Part shown: positions 12,633-13,464 of the stretch, one piece after another
Layout of the letters: the number at the start of each line of letters is the position of its first letter
Position numbering within the stretch: the first letter of the stretch is position 1
From: Nitriliruptorales bacterium
GTDB taxonomy: Bacteria; Actinomycetota; Nitriliruptoria; Euzebyales; Egibacteraceae
DNA: 13,464 nt
Reading direction: 5' to 3'
Assembly (NCBI GenBank): GCA_007133145.1
Contig: SLNF01000211.1
Coordinates: forward strand, 1-13,464
Made by a program: the position numbers and the translations under genes
Notes under the pieces: generated by a model
Database searches by the model: none
What the model saw: the letters and a program-made list of their open reading frames with translations, nothing else
Told to the model about the DNA's origin: nothing

Positions 12633-13464
12633 GGCCGACGCGGGACCTCGATGAGGTCGGCGAGCACCGCGCCGAGACGCGCGGGGTCGTGCGCCGCGCC
12701 GACCCGCCCGTCCGCCTCACGCTCGGCGAGGTCGGCACGGACGACCCTGCCGACGGCGTCACTGCCCTCCGGCGTGCCGGACGTCATGCCGTCGACGGCC
12801 AGCGGCCGGGTGCCCGGGTCGCAGCGGACCGGCCCGTCGTGCACGACGAGGTGGTCGACGTGACGGCCCCTGAGGGCGTCGAGCACGACGGCGAGGTGCG
12901 CGGCCCCGTCGAGCCCGGGGTCCTCACCCGCCTGGGTGCGGAGGTTGGCGATCACGACGAGCGTCGCGGGGCTGCGAAGGAGCGCGTCGCGGATCCCCGG
13001 CACGAGCAGGTTGACGACGATGCTCGTGTGGAGGCTGCCCGGGCCGAGCACGACGGCGTCGGCCGTCTCGATCGCCGCGACGGCTTCGGCGCAGGCGGGC
13101 GGGTCGGGGGGCGCGAGTGTGAGGGCCTCGACGTCGGCGCCGGCGGTGGTGATCCGGCGCTGGCCGTGGACCTCCGCCCCGGCGATGCGGGCGACGAGCT
13201 CGACGGGCGTCGTCGTCGACGGCAGGACACGACCGGCGCAGTCGAGGAGGCTCGCGGCGCGGTCGAGCGCGGCGACGACGTCACCCTCCCGCTCGGCGAG
13301 GGCGACGAGCAGGAGGTTGCCGAGCGCGTGCCCGGCGAGCTCCCCGGCCCCGAAGCGGTGCCCGAGGACGTCGGCGAGCGCGCGGTCACGCGCGAGGCTG
13401 AGCAGCGCGCGGCGCAGGTCGCCGGGGGCGATGATGTCGAGATCGCGGCGCAGGCGCCCGCTCG
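12629..13464 (-). CDS. yvcK: YvcK/CofD-like gluconeogenesis factor, partial (N-terminus outside window)
   Basis: The frame is open from the right edge down to TGA at 12631-12629, giving the last 277 residues or so; the N-terminal GGTGL loop lies outside. Visible motifs are IIAPGDLRRALLSLA, FGAGELAGHALGNLLLVAL, GRVLPSTTTPVELVARIAGA, VHGQRRITTAGADVEAL, then AVVLGPGSLHTSIVVNLLVPGI and IANLRTQAGED. The GHALGNLLL and GPGSLxTS blocks are diagnostic for YvcK. In Bacillus subtilis and mycobacteria (CuvA) this cytoplasmic protein binds UDP-sugars and is needed for growth on gluconeogenic carbon and normal cell-wall shape. A GTG at 13051 lies inside the conserved GPGSL block and is not the start. Gene order yvcK-whiA with a 4-base overlap agrees with Actinobacteria, where rapZ usually stands upstream. 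Confidence 0.95.
   Translation of the reverse strand, partial: SGRLRRDLDIIAPGDLRRALLSLARDRALADVLGHRFGAGELAGHALGNLLLVALAEREGDVVAALDRAASLLDCAGRVLPSTTTPVELVARIAGAEVHGQRRITTAGADVEALTLAPPDPPACAEAVAAIETADAVVLGPGSLHTSIVVNLLVPGIRDALLRSPATLVVIANLRTQAGEDPGLDGAAHLAVVLDALRGRHVDHLVVHDGPVRCDPGTRPLAVDGMTSGTPEGSDAVGRVVRADLAEREADGRVGAAHDPARLGAVLADLIEVPRRP

Noticed and set aside
12629..13051. A 140-residue stand-alone protein starting at GTG 13051
   Set aside because: The frame continues upstream to the window edge with clear YvcK motifs, and the GTG is the Val in the conserved VLGPGSL block.
1..13464. Mobile elements, CRISPR arrays, tRNA or rRNA genes, phage or defence genes
   Set aside because: No transposase or integrase motifs, no regularly spaced repeats and no tRNA-like folds were seen; coding density with housekeeping genes leaves little room.

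Overview
The window is very GC-rich, almost gapless, and uses many GTG starts. It reads as chromosome of a high-GC actinobacterium. The run rightward-to-leftward yvcK-whiA-gap-pgk-tpiA ... secG on the minus strand is the classic actinobacterial order (normally uvrC-rapZ-yvcK-whiA-gap-pgk-tpiA-secG), and WhiA itself points to Actinobacteria/Firmicutes. Divergent WhiA and GAPDH motifs suggest a less-studied, possibly deep-branching lineage, but I cannot name a genus.

Left third, plus strand (1-4669): a five-gene oligopeptide/dipeptide (family 5) ABC importer operon. It holds the C-terminus of a substrate-binding protein (cut by the window edge), two permeases, and two ATPases with OppD/F-type C-terminal cysteine motifs. 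The permease-permease and ATPase-ATPase junctions overlap. A 12-bp hairpin sits between the binding protein and the first permease.

Right two thirds, minus strand (4666-13464), in transcription order from the right edge: YvcK/CofD-like protein (N-terminus cut by the window), WhiA, GAPDH, phosphoglycerate kinase, triosephosphate isomerase, a BlaI-type repressor with an M56 (BlaR1-like) membrane metalloprotease, SecG, and a second family 5 substrate-binding lipoprotein. The lipoprotein stop codon overlaps the stop of the last ATPase gene of the importer by four bases.

How the parts work together: gap, pgk and tpiA form a tight central glycolytic operon. The upstream yvcK-whiA pair links carbon/cell-wall homeostasis and cell-division/sporulation control. 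SecG belongs to the Sec translocon, and the lipoprotein behind it may feed the adjacent importer. The BlaI-M56 pair is an inserted signal-transduction cassette. It is walled off from tpiA by a strong 40-base hairpin and preceded by a candidate promoter and dyads that could be its own operator.

Nothing here is a clear new defence system, mobile element, CRISPR array or RNA gene. The most promising oddities are the BlaI-M56 cassette with a non-penicillin-binding sensor region, the GAPDH active-site variant, and the divergent WhiA recognition helix. No gene-free stretch exceeds 300 bases; the longest is 399-561.
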